Shown here piece by piece: positions 42,186-52,163 of a stretch of 60,929 nt of DNA (the stretch's first letter is position 1; each line of letters begins with the position of its first letter). The position numbers and the translations under genes were made by a program. This DNA comes from Pseudomonadota bacterium. Its GTDB lineage: Bacteria; Desulfobacterota; Desulfobulbia; Desulfobulbales; Desulfocapsaceae. The stretch covers positions 1 through 60,929 of the forward strand of contig JAHJLI010000100.1 in NCBI GenBank assembly GCA_018821785.1, given 5' to 3'. The notes below the pieces were generated by a model. The model saw only the letters and a list, made by a program, of their open reading frames with translations, had not been told where the DNA came from and did not search any database.

Positions 42186-43871
42186 TCACCAATACCCCGT
42201 CTCCTTGATCCTCTTTCTTGTCTTTTCGTCGACACTCGGCAGAAACTGGTATTCCTTGTCTATAAATTTAGGTGTCGAATCCAGATGGCCAAAGAGCTGT
42301 TCGATCATAGTTTTCAGGACGACATGCTCGGTCTCGCAAACGCTCTGCCTCTCTCCGGGATCGGCCACAATATTATAGAGCCTCGCCCATGAACATATCT
42401 CCTGCTCCTTATCACGGTCAAGATCAACAACCAGCTTCCAGTTGTCCGAACGGACATACGCCTGACTTCGTTTCTGGCCGAAAACATAGTCGTGAATTTG
42501 TCCTGAGGTGTTGTCTTCGAGCAGGGGAACAAGACTTTTACCCTGGGTGTGGAAAGGCTGGGTTATGTTCAGCAGGTCAAGTATTGTCGGCATGATATCG
42601 GTACTCTGCGCCAGAGCACCAATATTAACTCGCGCCTTCAAGTCCGGATGTCGTATCAACAGGGGCACGTGGATGAGCTGTTCATAGAAATGCAAATTAT
42701 GACCTACGTAATTATGTTCACCAAGGGACTCACCATGGTCCCCTGTGACAATAATGATGGTGTTGTCGTAGACTCCTGACTCTTTCAGTTCCTGAACTAT
42801 TGGCTTGATCAGTTTTTGGTCAATGCCGAGTACACAGCCGTCATAGAGGGAAATGGCGTATTCCATACTCTCCCGGTCCTGGGGATTGATCATGGAACTG
42901 AAAGTCAGGATATGGGTGAAACCGAAACGAATTTTTTTGTCTTCCGGGATAAGCTCCTGAATTTTAAACAGTTTCCCCCTCGTAAACTCACCATTAAAGA
43001 CCTCCTGATTGTCGGCAACCGTCTTCTTGTCAATCACTTCGTACATGCAGCTGCCCGGAGTCTTCATCAATTCGAGGATCTTGTGATACCAGGCCTTTTT
43101 AAATTCCTCTTCCGTCGTCGCAATACTGCCTTTGCTGCCGCCGGCAAAAAACGCATCCTTGTATTCCGGCGGCGGCATATAGGGCGGATGGATGCTCCGC
43201 GAATTTATGCCAACAAAAAAGCTCTCATCTTTGTTTTCTTTGATCCAGTTGATTACGCTGTCGACATTCGAGTGATCCCTGTGGAGTTGCACTACTTTAT
43301 CGTAGCCCCGGCCAAAACCGACATTGGCATCGAGATGGGGCATCTGTAGCGCATACCAGGAAGATTTGTACCCGGACAAATGAAGTACTTCGGCAAGGGT
43401 TCGTACTCTGGGGGAGAGCTCGTCCTTGAAGGCATCAAACACACCGTGGGCAACCGGATAGAGAGCGGTGATAACCGACATCATATTGGGCATGGTGTAG
43501 TCGGAATTTGTGAACATGTTGTTGAACATAAACGATTCTTTGGCCAGCTCATCCAAGGCAGGTGTGGTTTTTCGGCCATAGCCATAGGCACTCACATGGT
43601 CTACCCTCAGGATGTTGACAGTGATGAGGACGACGTTGTATTTGCCGCTTTTTTTCTGCCAAAGGTGTTTCGTCACAGCAGTTGTTTCATTCCATTTGAG
43701 TGTTGCCTTGCTGGTCGAGTCAATCCAGTTCTCTTCAGCGGGCGCGGGATCTTTCCTGATGATTGCCCAGACGCCCGCAAGAGAAAGTACCAGGACAGCT
43801 GCTATGGACAGCCGAAGTATGTTTCTCGTCGGATGCTTTTTCTTCCTCTCTCTGTCACTGGTATTGATCAA
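42186..43871 (-). CDS. Membrane-anchored sulfatase-like protein with altered metal site
   Basis: 561 residues. One N-terminal membrane helix (LRLSIAAVLVLSLAGVWAII, about 19-38) is followed by the sulfatase-like domain. As in 31074-32657, the first metal Asp is Asn (N86 in ITVNILRVDHVSAYGYG) and the nucleophile position is Thr126 (YTMPNMMSVITA). GDHGESLGEHNYVGHN is present downstream. It ends IKETGYW. Similarity to 31074-32657 is extensive, so these are paralogues. It overlaps the next radical SAM gene by four bases, pointing to joint expression. Catalysis is doubtful. Confidence 0.85.
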   Translation of the reverse strand: MINTSDRERKKKHPTRNILRLSIAAVLVLSLAGVWAIIRKDPAPAEENWIDSTSKATLKWNETTAVTKHLWQKKSGKYNVVLITVNILRVDHVSAYGYGRKTTPALDELAKESFMFNNMFTNSDYTMPNMMSVITALYPVAHGVFDAFKDELSPRVRTLAEVLHLSGYKSSWYALQMPHLDANVGFGRGYDKVVQLHRDHSNVDSVINWIKENKDESFFVGINSRSIHPPYMPPPEYKDAFFAGGSKGSIATTEEEFKKAWYHKILELMKTPGSCMYEVIDKKTVADNQEVFNGEFTRGKLFKIQELIPEDKKIRFGFTHILTFSSMINPQDRESMEYAISLYDGCVLGIDQKLIKPIVQELKESGVYDNTIIIVTGDHGESLGEHNYVGHNLHFYEQLIHVPLLIRHPDLKARVNIGALAQSTDIMPTILDLLNITQPFHTQGKSLVPLLEDNTSGQIHDYVFGQKRSQAYVRSDNWKLVVDLDRDKEQEICSWARLYNIVADPGERQSVCETEHVVLKTMIEQLFGHLDSTPKFIDKEYQFLPSVDEKTRKRIKETGYW

Positions 43872-45337
43872 TGCTCACCCTCGATCGTTTCGCCTTCATA
43901 AAGATTATGTTCCTGCACCGGCAGCCCCAGCTCCTCTGCCAGCTTCAGAAGACTTCGCGCCCTGGCAAGCCGCTGTGGATAGTCATTTAAGCCATCACTG
44001 CTGGACCAGCGATAATACCAGGAGTCCTCAGGCAGGACCAGGCCAAACCTGTCCTCTGCGTGATCATAGAGATCGGTGCCATGCACCAGATGCAGGGTGT
44101 TGATCGACTTGATCAGGTCGATATGGCTGCGGTTACGCCTCAGAAAATCAGCGGTTTTTAGAAACTCCCGGTCATTGTCACCGGGCAATCCGACAATAAT
44201 GAATATCTCGTTTTTAATACCCGCCCTATGGGAGTTACTGAGGACTTCTTCAACATCGGTAATCGTAAAAATCTTTCCCTTGCTGACATTCATCAGCAGG
44301 GTATCGGAACCACTTTCAAGTCCCCACTGCATCTTGGTACAACCGGCCTGTTTCATCTTTCTCAGCAGACCCTGGGTCATCCTGCGGTAGGGAATCCCCT
44401 GCCCTTCCCAGGTTATCTCCAACCCTTTGTCGATCAGCTGGTCGCACAATCTTTCCAACTCGGCGATATTGCCGTTGAGAAGGTTATCGCAGACGACGAA
44501 ATGATCAAAGCCATAGCGTTTCACCAGGTAGAGAAGCTCTGAGACAATATGATCGGCCTTTTTCATCCGATAGGGACCAAGCAGATGCCTACCCTTGCAA
44601 TAGGCGCAGGAGCTGATGCAACCTCGCGACCATTCCACAAAAAAACCTCCACCGTCATAGAGGGTGAAGTCAAATTCCTGGTAGCTTGGGTATGGAATAC
44701 TGTCGAGGTCGGCAATCGGTTTACTAACGACGAGGGGCGAGTCCTTTTGTTTTGCGGCGCGGGATGCCCAATTATCTCTTTTGTATTGCACCATGATTTC
44801 AAGGAGCATTTCCTCTCCCGGACCCTCTACAAAATAATCGATCGCGCCACCGAGCTGCTTGATGAAAATCTGCCGCTGCTCTTTTGTGGAAATTGCCGGA
44901 CCACCCATGATAATTTTTTTTGATGGATCTCTCAGGAGAATTCGCCGGACGAGCTCTATGGTCATCCGTTCTTTGGGGTCCACCACCGAAAACCCTAAAA
45001 TCGGGGCACGAAAGGACAATATCTTTTCCACCAGCCAGTCAATGTGGCCGGGAAATTCCACCAGAAAAAAGCCAAACTTCTGCTTCGTTCCCCACCAGTT
45101 CTTGTATTCCGGCAGCCAGAGCTTATGCCATTTCGGGTCTATTCTTCTGTAAAACTCTATATTTCCATCGAAGACGGTTGCCTGGATGCCATTGTGCTGC
45201 AGATATGAGGAAAGATACGCCAGGCCGGTGGGAGGATTATGGGTGCCCCAAGGCGGCGAGGTCAGCAGCAGGATATCGAGATCCGGCTTGCTCTTCTTGC
45301 CTTTCCAAGAAGTGAAAATATTTTTGAATCCGCTCAT
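43868..45337 (-). CDS. B12-binding-type radical SAM enzyme
   Basis: About 490 residues; ATG 45337 is preferred to a TTG five codons upstream. The N-terminal domain reads DILLLTSPPWGTHNPPTGLAYL, then MGGPAISTKEQRQIF and IDYFVEGPGEEML, as in the gene at 21545. The radical SAM motif RGCISSCAYCKGRHLLG is intact, with WGLESGSDTLL and FIIVGLPGDNDREF following. It is thus a paralogue of 21545-23038, 20 kb away. It lies between the membrane-anchored sulfatase-like gene and two epimerases, suggesting work on a sugar or glycolipid. It is the first gene of a unit continuing into the sulfatase-like gene (stop and start overlap). Confidence 0.9.
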   Translation of the reverse strand: MSGFKNIFTSWKGKKSKPDLDILLLTSPPWGTHNPPTGLAYLSSYLQHNGIQATVFDGNIEFYRRIDPKWHKLWLPEYKNWWGTKQKFGFFLVEFPGHIDWLVEKILSFRAPILGFSVVDPKERMTIELVRRILLRDPSKKIIMGGPAISTKEQRQIFIKQLGGAIDYFVEGPGEEMLLEIMVQYKRDNWASRAAKQKDSPLVVSKPIADLDSIPYPSYQEFDFTLYDGGGFFVEWSRGCISSCAYCKGRHLLGPYRMKKADHIVSELLYLVKRYGFDHFVVCDNLLNGNIAELERLCDQLIDKGLEITWEGQGIPYRRMTQGLLRKMKQAGCTKMQWGLESGSDTLLMNVSKGKIFTITDVEEVLSNSHRAGIKNEIFIIVGLPGDNDREFLKTADFLRRNRSHIDLIKSINTLHLVHGTDLYDHAEDRFGLVLPEDSWYYRWSSSDGLNDYPQRLARARSLLKLAEELGLPVQEHNLYEGETIEGEH

Positions 45338-45379
45338 CACTCTGACCCCCAATCTATCCCAGCCTGCCAGTAGACTGCC

Positions 45380-46447
45380 CTACCGCATTCTATCGGTTGT
45401 TGCAGCGAGTATCTCTGTAATAATTTTTTCTATGGTGTAGGTCATTTTCCACTTGGGAAAATGGTCCTGAAATTTTCTGATATCGCTGATCCACCAGATA
45501 TGATCGCCGATGCGATTTTCCATGGAGAATGCATGGTTCAACTCCCTGCCGGTAAGTTGCTGGATTATCTCAATGGCCTCAAGAATTGAACAGTTGCTGT
45601 ACCGTCCGCCGCCGATATTATAGACTTCACCCGGTCTGGGATTTTCAATGACCTGCCAAAAAGCCGCAACTAGATCGCTTGAGTGAATATTGTCGCGAAC
45701 CTGCTTACCCTTATACCCAAGAATTGTGTAGGGTGTGCTGCTCACTGCACATTTGACAAGATAGGCTAGAAAACCGTGGAGCATAGCGCCCGAGTGGGCG
45801 GGACCGGTCAGGCAGCCGCCCCGGAAGGTGACGGTGTTCATATGGAAATACCGACCGTATTCCTGAACCATAATGTCGGCGGCAACCTTCGAGGCACCAA
45901 ACACGCTGTGGGTGCATTGGTCAAGCGACATCTTTTCATCGATACCAAACTGAAAGTAGGGATGGGCCTCATCAAGCTCCCAGCGCAGCTCCTTTTCAAC
46001 CAGGGGCAAACTGTTTGGTCTGTCGCCGTAGACTTTATTGGTGCTGGTAAAAACAAAGACGGCTTCCGGGCAAAATAGCCGGGTTACCTCAAGGAGATTA
46101 AGCGTGCCCGTGGCATTAACCGCAAAATCGGTGTGCGGTTCTTTTGCCGCCCAATCGTGTGACGGCTGTGCTGCACAATGGATAACCGCCTTAACGTTTT
46201 TTCCATATCTTTTGAATATCTGCGTCAGCTCGTCATTATCCCTGATATCCACCTCGTAGTGGCTGTAGTGGCGAAGCCCTGCCTGGAGCTGCTTTTTCTG
46301 CCAGAGGGTGGAGCCGTCCTCTCCAAAGAAGTAGGCCCTGAGGTTATTATCAATGCCGACAATTTCAAAGCCCAATTCATGAAAGTATTTGGCAGATTCG
46401 CTGCCGATCAAACCGGCGGCACCGGTTACAATAATTACATCCTGCAT
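45380..46447 (-). CDS. NAD-dependent nucleotide-sugar epimerase (CDP-paratose 2-epimerase-like)
   Basis: 355 residues of the extended SDR family. The NAD motif is [11 protein letters not shown] near 8-18, followed by [19 protein letters not shown], which resembles the CDP-paratose/tyvelose epimerase group. The usual catalytic Y-x-x-x-K is F-G-A-S-K here ([12 protein letters not shown], codon TTT), so the general-base Tyr is replaced by Phe. This may be a feature of the subgroup or a changed reaction. It should act on a nucleotide sugar in the cytoplasm, feeding the glycosyltransferases. It is 24 bases from a second epimerase gene. Confidence 0.85.
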   Translation of the reverse strand: MQDVIIVTGAAGLIGSESAKYFHELGFEIVGIDNNLRAYFFGEDGSTLWQKKQLQAGLRHYSHYEVDIRDNDELTQIFKRYGKNVKAVIHCAAQPSHDWAAKEPHTDFAVNATGTLNLLEVTRLFCPEAVFVFTSTNKVYGDRPNSLPLVEKELRWELDEAHPYFQFGIDEKMSLDQCTHSVFGASKVAADIMVQEYGRYFHMNTVTFRGGCLTGPAHSGAMLHGFLAYLVKCAVSSTPYTILGYKGKQVRDNIHSSDLVAAFWQVIENPRPGEVYNIGGGRYSNCSILEAIEIIQQLTGRELNHAFSMENRIGDHIWWISDIRKFQDHFPKWKMTYTIEKIITEILAATTDRMR

Positions 46448-46471
46448 CGGGTCTTCTGCCTTGTGGTAAGA

Positions 46472-47536
46472 TTAGAGTATTTCTTCGAGCTGGGAACTGT
46501 TCCGCTTCAACCAGTCATGGATATCCGTGACTATATCACTGACACATTTCTCCGGTTGCCAGCCGAACACCGACTGGGCCAGGGAATTATCGCTCACATA
46601 GTAGGGGATATCAACAGCACTGGTTTCAGCAACCGAGGTGATATCAATCGTCTTGCCGGTCACTTCCCGGCAAATATCAGTATATTCACAGAGGGATACC
46701 GAGTTGCCGAGCCCGCCGCCGACATTGAAGACCTCTCCGGCATGTTTTGCCAAAACGGCAGATTGTTTGTTTATAAGGGTAAAGAGATCATATGGATGCA
46801 GCAGATCCCTGACCTGCTTGCCTTCACCGCCAAATCCGGTAAACTTGAGTTTTCTGCCAAAAAAGTGGTTGGCCACCCACAGGGAAAATACCCCCTGATC
46901 GGTTTTTCCCCACTGTCCGGGGCCGGAGATAACGCCGCAGCGATTAATCAGGGCTTTGAGCTTAAAGGAGTTGCTGTACTCCTGGATCAGAAGCTCAGAG
47001 GCAAGCTTTGTTGCACCGTAGAGCGATCGGTATCTTGAAACATTAAACTTCTCGCTGATGCCAAGAGCACTCAAGCCAACGGGCAGTTGTTCCTGGTCGG
47101 CAATTGCCAGCCGGCTTTTCTCTTCAACCAGCGGCACACTCAGCAAATCCGGTATCGAATATACCCTTGAGGTGGAGATGAACACCATGGCCTCGCAGTG
47201 TTTCCTTGCAAATTCCAGGCAGTGGAAGGTACCCCGCAGGTTGGTGTCAAAGAGGTAGTTGCAGTCCCCGCCGGTTCCGGCATGAACGGACGGCTCGGCA
47301 GAGGCCTCGATAAACAGGTCAAAGGAGCCGTCAAGGGCAGTAAAATCTGCCTGGCAACGGATATCGCCATGGACAAATTCAATGCCTTCTTTCTTGAACA
47401 AGGCAAGATTCAGTTCAGAGCCCCGCCTTTTGAGGTTATCAAAGACGACAATCCGACTCTCTGGCATGTGAGCCCTGAATAATCGGGCAAGACTGCTGCC
47501 GACAAAGCCAGCTCCACCGGTAATCAGTATTTTCAT
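46472..47536 (-). CDS. NAD-dependent nucleotide-sugar epimerase/dehydratase
   Basis: 354 residues of the extended SDR family. It begins MKILITGGAGFVGSSLARLF, then VVFDNLKRRGSELNLALF and VHGDIR, a pattern close to tyvelose epimerase-like proteins. The catalytic motif is intact as YGATK (SLYGATKLASELL). With the neighbouring epimerase it probably makes one activated sugar in two steps (inference). GGGGGAGC precedes the start. A 105-bp repeat separates it from the phosphodiesterase gene upstream. Confidence 0.88.
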   Translation of the reverse strand: MKILITGGAGFVGSSLARLFRAHMPESRIVVFDNLKRRGSELNLALFKKEGIEFVHGDIRCQADFTALDGSFDLFIEASAEPSVHAGTGGDCNYLFDTNLRGTFHCLEFARKHCEAMVFISTSRVYSIPDLLSVPLVEEKSRLAIADQEQLPVGLSALGISEKFNVSRYRSLYGATKLASELLIQEYSNSFKLKALINRCGVISGPGQWGKTDQGVFSLWVANHFFGRKLKFTGFGGEGKQVRDLLHPYDLFTLINKQSAVLAKHAGEVFNVGGGLGNSVSLCEYTDICREVTGKTIDITSVAETSAVDIPYYVSDNSLAQSVFGWQPEKCVSDIVTDIHDWLKRNSSQLEEIL

Positions 47537-47553
47537 GCTGCTGCTCCCCCGCT

Positions 47554-47658
47554 TAGGAGCCGTTACAAAATAACCTGGCCACTTATACCCATTTTGTTAC
47601 GGCTCCTTATGCCGTTCTGGGCATGTAGTTAATCGTGTTATTTATTGACAACGGCTTA
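47554..47658. repeat. 105-bp hairpin repeat, copy B
   Basis: Same length as copy A (38705-38809), about 76% identical. Its arm AGGAGCCGTTACAAAAT pairs with ATTTTGTTACGGCTCCT with one mismatch. A second short inverted pair is GCCGTT...AACGGC. The right end ACGGCTTA contains the stop codon (47658-47656) of the phosphodiesterase gene on the minus strand, as copy A does for the MORN gene. Confidence 0.8.
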
Positions 47659-49761
47659 CTCGAAAATTTCTTCTACTGTTTTCCCTTCGACAAACGGAGG
47701 GACCTTCTGTCCCAGACATTTCATCAGAGTCGGATACTGGTCAATGTGGCTGATCACCTTTGACAGTTGATAATTTTTCTTCACCCCGGGACCGGTTATT
47801 ACAAAAGGCGTCAGCATCGCGTCTTCTGTCTCGGGTAAAATAGCCTGTTTATAACCACTTTTCAGCGATTTTTTAAATATTTCCAGATCCTGAGATATAT
47901 CTTCGATCCAGCCATAGGTTGGCTTATTGGCGATAACCAGATCTCCAACCCTGTCCGGAGGCAGACTCAAGACCTTTTCCGCATCCTCCCACTTGACGAT
48001 TTTTGCCACCGGACTGACACCTTTTTCGTCTTTCAGTCCCTCCAGAATCTCTATGACCTGCTGACGAAGTTTTTCATAAGCCTCACCGGACGAACGGGAA
48101 TAGTTGCCGCCCAAGCCATCGGGGTTGATATAGACATTGTCCATCTTAAGAAAGATCACCTTCGTTCTCGCCCAGTCTATTTCATACTCGCCGGTGCTTT
48201 CATCAAAATGGTGAAAGAGCAGTCCATGTTTGGCGAAGAGGTTGTTTAACCGAACCTCCTTATCAAGGGGCACTATCCCATGATCAGAACTCAGCACTAT
48301 ATAGGTATCCGGATCAGCCTTCTGCATAACCTCGCCCAGGGTAGCGTCAATCATCTCGTACATCTCTTTGACTTCCTTCCACAAAATATCCCTCTGCGAC
48401 TCATCGATATCATCATATCTGGAGCTTTTCGGATCGAGATAGCCCATCCACCACCGATTGGTCAGCATCTGATTAGGCGTGTAGACATCATGAACAATAA
48501 CGTCGGTTTTGATACTTTCGACGCTGTATGCCGCCATATGCTGATGCCACTTGAGCGACATCATGGCCTCTTCAAGAAAGGTCTTTTTATCTTCTTTGAA
48601 ATAAATGAGTTGGGGTGGATAATTATCAACAAAATCGACCATCGGCTCGAGGGCATCGTTTATCTCTTCGGCCATTGACGATGGTTTAGCGAGATAGTTG
48701 TTGAGGTTGTTATAGACAAAACGAATCCGGAAAAATCCAGGCTCGCCAAGCTTGATAACACAAATTTTCACACTCGTTTCGACCGGTACGGAAGACAGCG
48801 CACTTTCCCAGGACATCTTCTTTGGCGTAGCAATGTTATAATCATTTTGCACCTCCCAGAAGAGTTTGACCTTCTGCCAATCCGACCAGGAACCCTCTTT
48901 GACATCAGCCAGGATGGTTTTCTTGTCCACTGAGAAAATGACCCCATCGTAAAGCGTTTCTCCATCATCAAGGGAATCATAGAGATAGCCAAAAACGGTC
49001 AGGCCCCAGTTTTTCATAACCAGCTCCTGGGCAGAACTGTAACTCTTCGGCAGATCGATCTCCCAGCCTGCGGCCGGGGTGCTGCTGATGAACTGGGTCA
49101 ACTCCGACCCATAGTTGAACACCCTTCGGCCAAGGCCCAGTTCATGCCGGAGGTCTCTGTCACCGGCAGAATGAAAAATCGTTGCGGGAAAGTCGACCCC
49201 CCAGCCACCCCACCTGCCGCGAACCACGATACCCTGGTCAAGCTCCGGAGGCGTTGAACCCGGCATGGAAATGAGTGTCACATGCAGATCGTTTTCTTCA
49301 AGAGTATACCAGATCGGCGGAACTTTCTTGGCAACAGAACTAAAACCGCCTTTCGATACCATCTTGAGAGGATATCCTTCAATATGCATGGGCCCGTCGG
49401 CTATACCGTGGACCTTAGGAGTTGCGCCGGTGACGAGGGTGGCAAAATTGGTCGGGGTATGTCCAGGGAAGACCGGGCGGGAATAACCAAAGGCGCCGGT
49501 TTCCATCATTTTTTTAATGTTCGGCAAATCCCCCTGGCGTGCCCACTCAAATACTTTAAAAACAAGCGGATCGCAGCGCAGCCCATCGGGGATGAACCAG
49601 TAGAGCTTTAATTTTCTGGAAGATGCGGAGGCCGGCCCCTGCATTTCGCCCCTGTCACTGGAAAAATAGAGTGATAATGCAGCACAAAATGTTACGGTGA
49701 TCAGCAGAAATGACAATAAAAGTTTTGTTTTTTGTACCTTCAAAATATTCCCCAGCTCCAC
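47656..49761 (-). CDS. Type I phosphodiesterase/nucleotide pyrophosphatase family protein
   Basis: About 700 residues. GTG 49761 is preferred because AAGGA precedes it; TTG starts at 49782 and 49743 are alternatives. An N-terminal membrane/signal segment (LLLSFLLITVTFCAALSLYF) places it outside the cytoplasm. The catalytic Thr lies in PGHTPTNFATLVTGATP, and metal ligands in VLSSDHGIVPLD and FVITGPGV regions fit the NPP branch of the alkaline phosphatase superfamily. It would cleave phosphodiester or pyrophosphate bonds. Its stop codon is part of the 105-bp repeat. Context suggests turnover of nucleotide-sugar or lipid-phosphate intermediates (inference). Confidence 0.85.
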   Translation of the reverse strand: MELGNILKVQKTKLLLSFLLITVTFCAALSLYFSSDRGEMQGPASASSRKLKLYWFIPDGLRCDPLVFKVFEWARQGDLPNIKKMMETGAFGYSRPVFPGHTPTNFATLVTGATPKVHGIADGPMHIEGYPLKMVSKGGFSSVAKKVPPIWYTLEENDLHVTLISMPGSTPPELDQGIVVRGRWGGWGVDFPATIFHSAGDRDLRHELGLGRRVFNYGSELTQFISSTPAAGWEIDLPKSYSSAQELVMKNWGLTVFGYLYDSLDDGETLYDGVIFSVDKKTILADVKEGSWSDWQKVKLFWEVQNDYNIATPKKMSWESALSSVPVETSVKICVIKLGEPGFFRIRFVYNNLNNYLAKPSSMAEEINDALEPMVDFVDNYPPQLIYFKEDKKTFLEEAMMSLKWHQHMAAYSVESIKTDVIVHDVYTPNQMLTNRWWMGYLDPKSSRYDDIDESQRDILWKEVKEMYEMIDATLGEVMQKADPDTYIVLSSDHGIVPLDKEVRLNNLFAKHGLLFHHFDESTGEYEIDWARTKVIFLKMDNVYINPDGLGGNYSRSSGEAYEKLRQQVIEILEGLKDEKGVSPVAKIVKWEDAEKVLSLPPDRVGDLVIANKPTYGWIEDISQDLEIFKKSLKSGYKQAILPETEDAMLTPFVITGPGVKKNYQLSKVISHIDQYPTLMKCLGQKVPPFVEGKTVEEIFE

Positions 49762-49885
49762 ATCATCCTTTTGGCAGTGCAAAAGAAAATGAGAATGACT
49801 TTTCGAAGTTGGCAGCCTAGTCGAAAAAAGTCATTTTTTCGTACGTTACATACATTAATACTCCACTTCATAATACTCAGAGTAC

Positions 49886-50821
49886 ATGATCAAGCTATTC
49901 GGACTTCCAGTATTTATCGCAATTTTTGCCGGCATCTCCTTCCCCTACTTCGCCCTCTCTCTCATGCCTTTCGGGGTGGTTTTTCTCTTCATGCTCATGC
50001 TCTGGTCGGGAATCTCCATAGACTGGAGGAGAATTTCCTCGGTAATGAAGCGTCCACTTGATATCACCCTGGGACTGTTTTTCCTGTTTTTCTTTTTCCC
50101 GCTGCTGCAGCTGCTCCTCGCCAAGATTTTGATAACAGACAAACAGCTTCTCCTGGGGCTCATTTTCTCATCGCTTACCCCAGCTGCCATCGTCGCCCCC
50201 CTCTTCTCAAACACGGTGGACGGTGACGAGGAATTATCTTTTATCCTGCTGCTGCTCTCAATGACCCTCTCCCCACTGATAATTCCACTCTTGCTGAAAT
50301 TTTTTGCCCAATCCATCCTGCCGATAGACTTTTTTCCGCTGTTCAAAATTATGCTGCTTCTTGTAACATTACCTTTAATTATCAGCTATCTGGTCGCGAG
50401 GTTTATGCCGGGCATAAAGCTGCTCATCTCCTCCAACCTGGCACTTCTCAACATGCTTACCCTGAGTGCCCTCATTTTCATCCTGTTCGGCACAGCGGTC
50501 GGTCGTCTAAACCTGCACTATGAACAACCAACGGAGATATTCTACCTCCTCCTTCTGGCTTTTGTTCAGGATTTCGGTGTTCTCTTTCTTGCCAGGCTGC
50601 TCCTTCCCTGGTTTTTTACCGCCTCAACCGCCAACACCCTTATCGTCACCCTTTCCATGAAAAATGTTGCCATCGCCGCGGGCATTCTTCTCTTTTATGA
50701 CCCCAAGGCCTCTCTTGCTCCAGCCCTGGGTTTTGTCGCCCACGCCTTTCTCTTCAGCTTCATACCCATCTTTAAAAAATGGCTCATCGTTAAGGAAAAA
50801 GTCGGATCAATACAGCAATGA
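49886..50821 (+). CDS. Bile acid:sodium symporter (BASS)-family transporter
   Basis: 311 residues and about nine to ten hydrophobic helices, the usual size for BASS proteins. Characteristic segments are LTPAAIVAPLF near the first crossover and MKNVAIAAGILLF near the second. The family imports organic anions with sodium. It is convergent with the sulfonate/nitrate-type ABC genes, with only 8 bases between stops. The substrate is unknown; an organic acid or sulfonated compound would suit the surroundings. Confidence 0.82.
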   Translation: MIKLFGLPVFIAIFAGISFPYFALSLMPFGVVFLFMLMLWSGISIDWRRISSVMKRPLDITLGLFFLFFFFPLLQLLLAKILITDKQLLLGLIFSSLTPAAIVAPLFSNTVDGDEELSFILLLLSMTLSPLIIPLLLKFFAQSILPIDFFPLFKIMLLLVTLPLIISYLVARFMPGIKLLISSNLALLNMLTLSALIFILFGTAVGRLNLHYEQPTEIFYLLLLAFVQDFGVLFLARLLLPWFFTASTANTLIVTLSMKNVAIAAGILLFYDPKASLAPALGFVAHAFLFSFIPIFKKWLIVKEKVGSIQQ

Positions 50822-50829
50822 CCTTCTCG

Positions 50830-51504
50830 TTAGAGGGCCGGCATTTCAACGATCTCAACAATCCTTGTGGGTTTTCCGGCCGACAGCTTTACTTCGCGAT
50901 GGGCAAGACTCTGTAAATCTTTGGAATCGTGGGTGATAAGCAGAATAGTGGTCTTTGTCTTCTCCCAGATCAGCCGCAGATCTCTATAGAGGTCGTACTT
51001 GAGATTTGAATCAAGGGATGAAAATGATTCATCGAGGATGAGGAGCTTGGGATTTATGGCCAGACCTCTGGCCAGGGCCAACCGTTTCTTCATTCCCCCG
51101 GAGAGCTGATTAGGATAGTATTTTTCGAATCCGCTCAGCTTCACCAGGGATATGAGTTCTTTCGCCCTGGATGTATCTGCTTTTTGCAGGGCAAAGAGGA
51201 TTTGTTTCTCAACCTTTAACCAGGGAAAGAGGTCCAACTCCTGATGAATGAGCGCCACTGCCCTGCTGGGCGTACTGGTAAGATTCCTGCCATCCACCAG
51301 CACCTCACCCCTGCTTGGCGTGACAAAACCTGCACCGATCTGGGCAAGCGTGCTCTTGCCGCATCCGGAAGGCCCGGTGAGCCCGACGCATTCGCCTTCC
51401 CTGATTTCAAACGATATGTCCTCCAGAACGAGGGCACCGGCATTTTCGCCAAATGTATGACTTACCTTCCGGAATTCAAACACAGTCAACCTTGAAACTG
51501 CCAT
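50830..51504 (-). CDS. ABC importer ATPase, nitrate/sulfonate/taurine type
   Basis: 224 residues. It has Walker A GPSGCGKST, signature LSGGMKKRLALARGL, Walker B LLILDESFSSLD and H-loop LITHD, the set seen in TauB/SsuB-like ATPases. It follows the permease gene by 3 bases and the binding protein by about 0.7 kb in one minus-strand unit. It energises uptake of the ligand bound by 52164-53156. Confidence 0.9.
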   Translation of the reverse strand: MAVSRLTVFEFRKVSHTFGENAGALVLEDISFEIREGECVGLTGPSGCGKSTLAQIGAGFVTPSRGEVLVDGRNLTSTPSRAVALIHQELDLFPWLKVEKQILFALQKADTSRAKELISLVKLSGFEKYYPNQLSGGMKKRLALARGLAINPKLLILDESFSSLDSNLKYDLYRDLRLIWEKTKTTILLITHDSKDLQSLAHREVKLSAGKPTRIVEIVEMPAL

Positions 51505-51507
51505 TTT

Positions 51508-52143
51508 TCACATCGTCACTTCATGCCAAGGTATGATTTTTTTCTGCAGAAAAACAATCGTTTCAAACAGGAGAAAACCGATAAGACCGATAAGAACAAT
51601 ATCCACCGTCATTAAATCATATTGCATATTCAACCGATTGATCTGGATTGAATAGCCAAGCCCGGACTGGCCGCTTATCATCTCTGCGGCAATAACAGAC
51701 ATCCATCCCATGCCGACACCCACCCTGATCCCGGTGAATATCTGGGGTAAGGCAGCTGGAAATATGATCTTCCACAGATACCGAAGTCCCTTTATTTCCA
51801 TGCCCCTTGCAATATTGCGAATCACCATGGGAACCGATTCCGCTCCCTCGTAGGTACTGGTAAATATCGGCGAGAAGGCACCAATAAACACTATGACGTA
51901 GGCGGATATTTCCCCAATGCCGAAAAAGAGAATGACAAAAGGTATCCATGCTATGGGGGGCGGGAACTTGGGTGCCTCAAAGAGCAGTTTAATGAGTTTG
52001 TTGCCCTTCACCTTCCTTGGCAACATACTCCGCAACAAGCCTATCGAAATGCCAAAGACTGTGGCCATCAAGACACCAACCAGTACCCTCTCAATACTAT
52101 ACAGACAATTCAGCGCAACTGTGGTCAGATCATAATATTCCAT
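51508..52143 (-). CDS. ABC importer permease, nitrate/sulfonate/taurine type
   Basis: 211 residues, slightly short for the family (usually ~250) because the N-terminal first helix region is reduced. The EAA-like coupling loop is AEMISGQSGLGYSIQ with the preceding AARGMEIKGLRYLWKIIFPAALPQIFTGIRVG, characteristic of SsuC/TauC. It is a membrane subunit working with the neighbouring ATPase and binding protein. Confidence 0.9.
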   Translation of the reverse strand: MEYYDLTTVALNCLYSIERVLVGVLMATVFGISIGLLRSMLPRKVKGNKLIKLLFEAPKFPPPIAWIPFVILFFGIGEISAYVIVFIGAFSPIFTSTYEGAESVPMVIRNIARGMEIKGLRYLWKIIFPAALPQIFTGIRVGVGMGWMSVIAAEMISGQSGLGYSIQINRLNMQYDLMTVDIVLIGLIGFLLFETIVFLQKKIIPWHEVTM

Positions 52144-52163
52144 TTATTTCCGGGAATTGGTGT

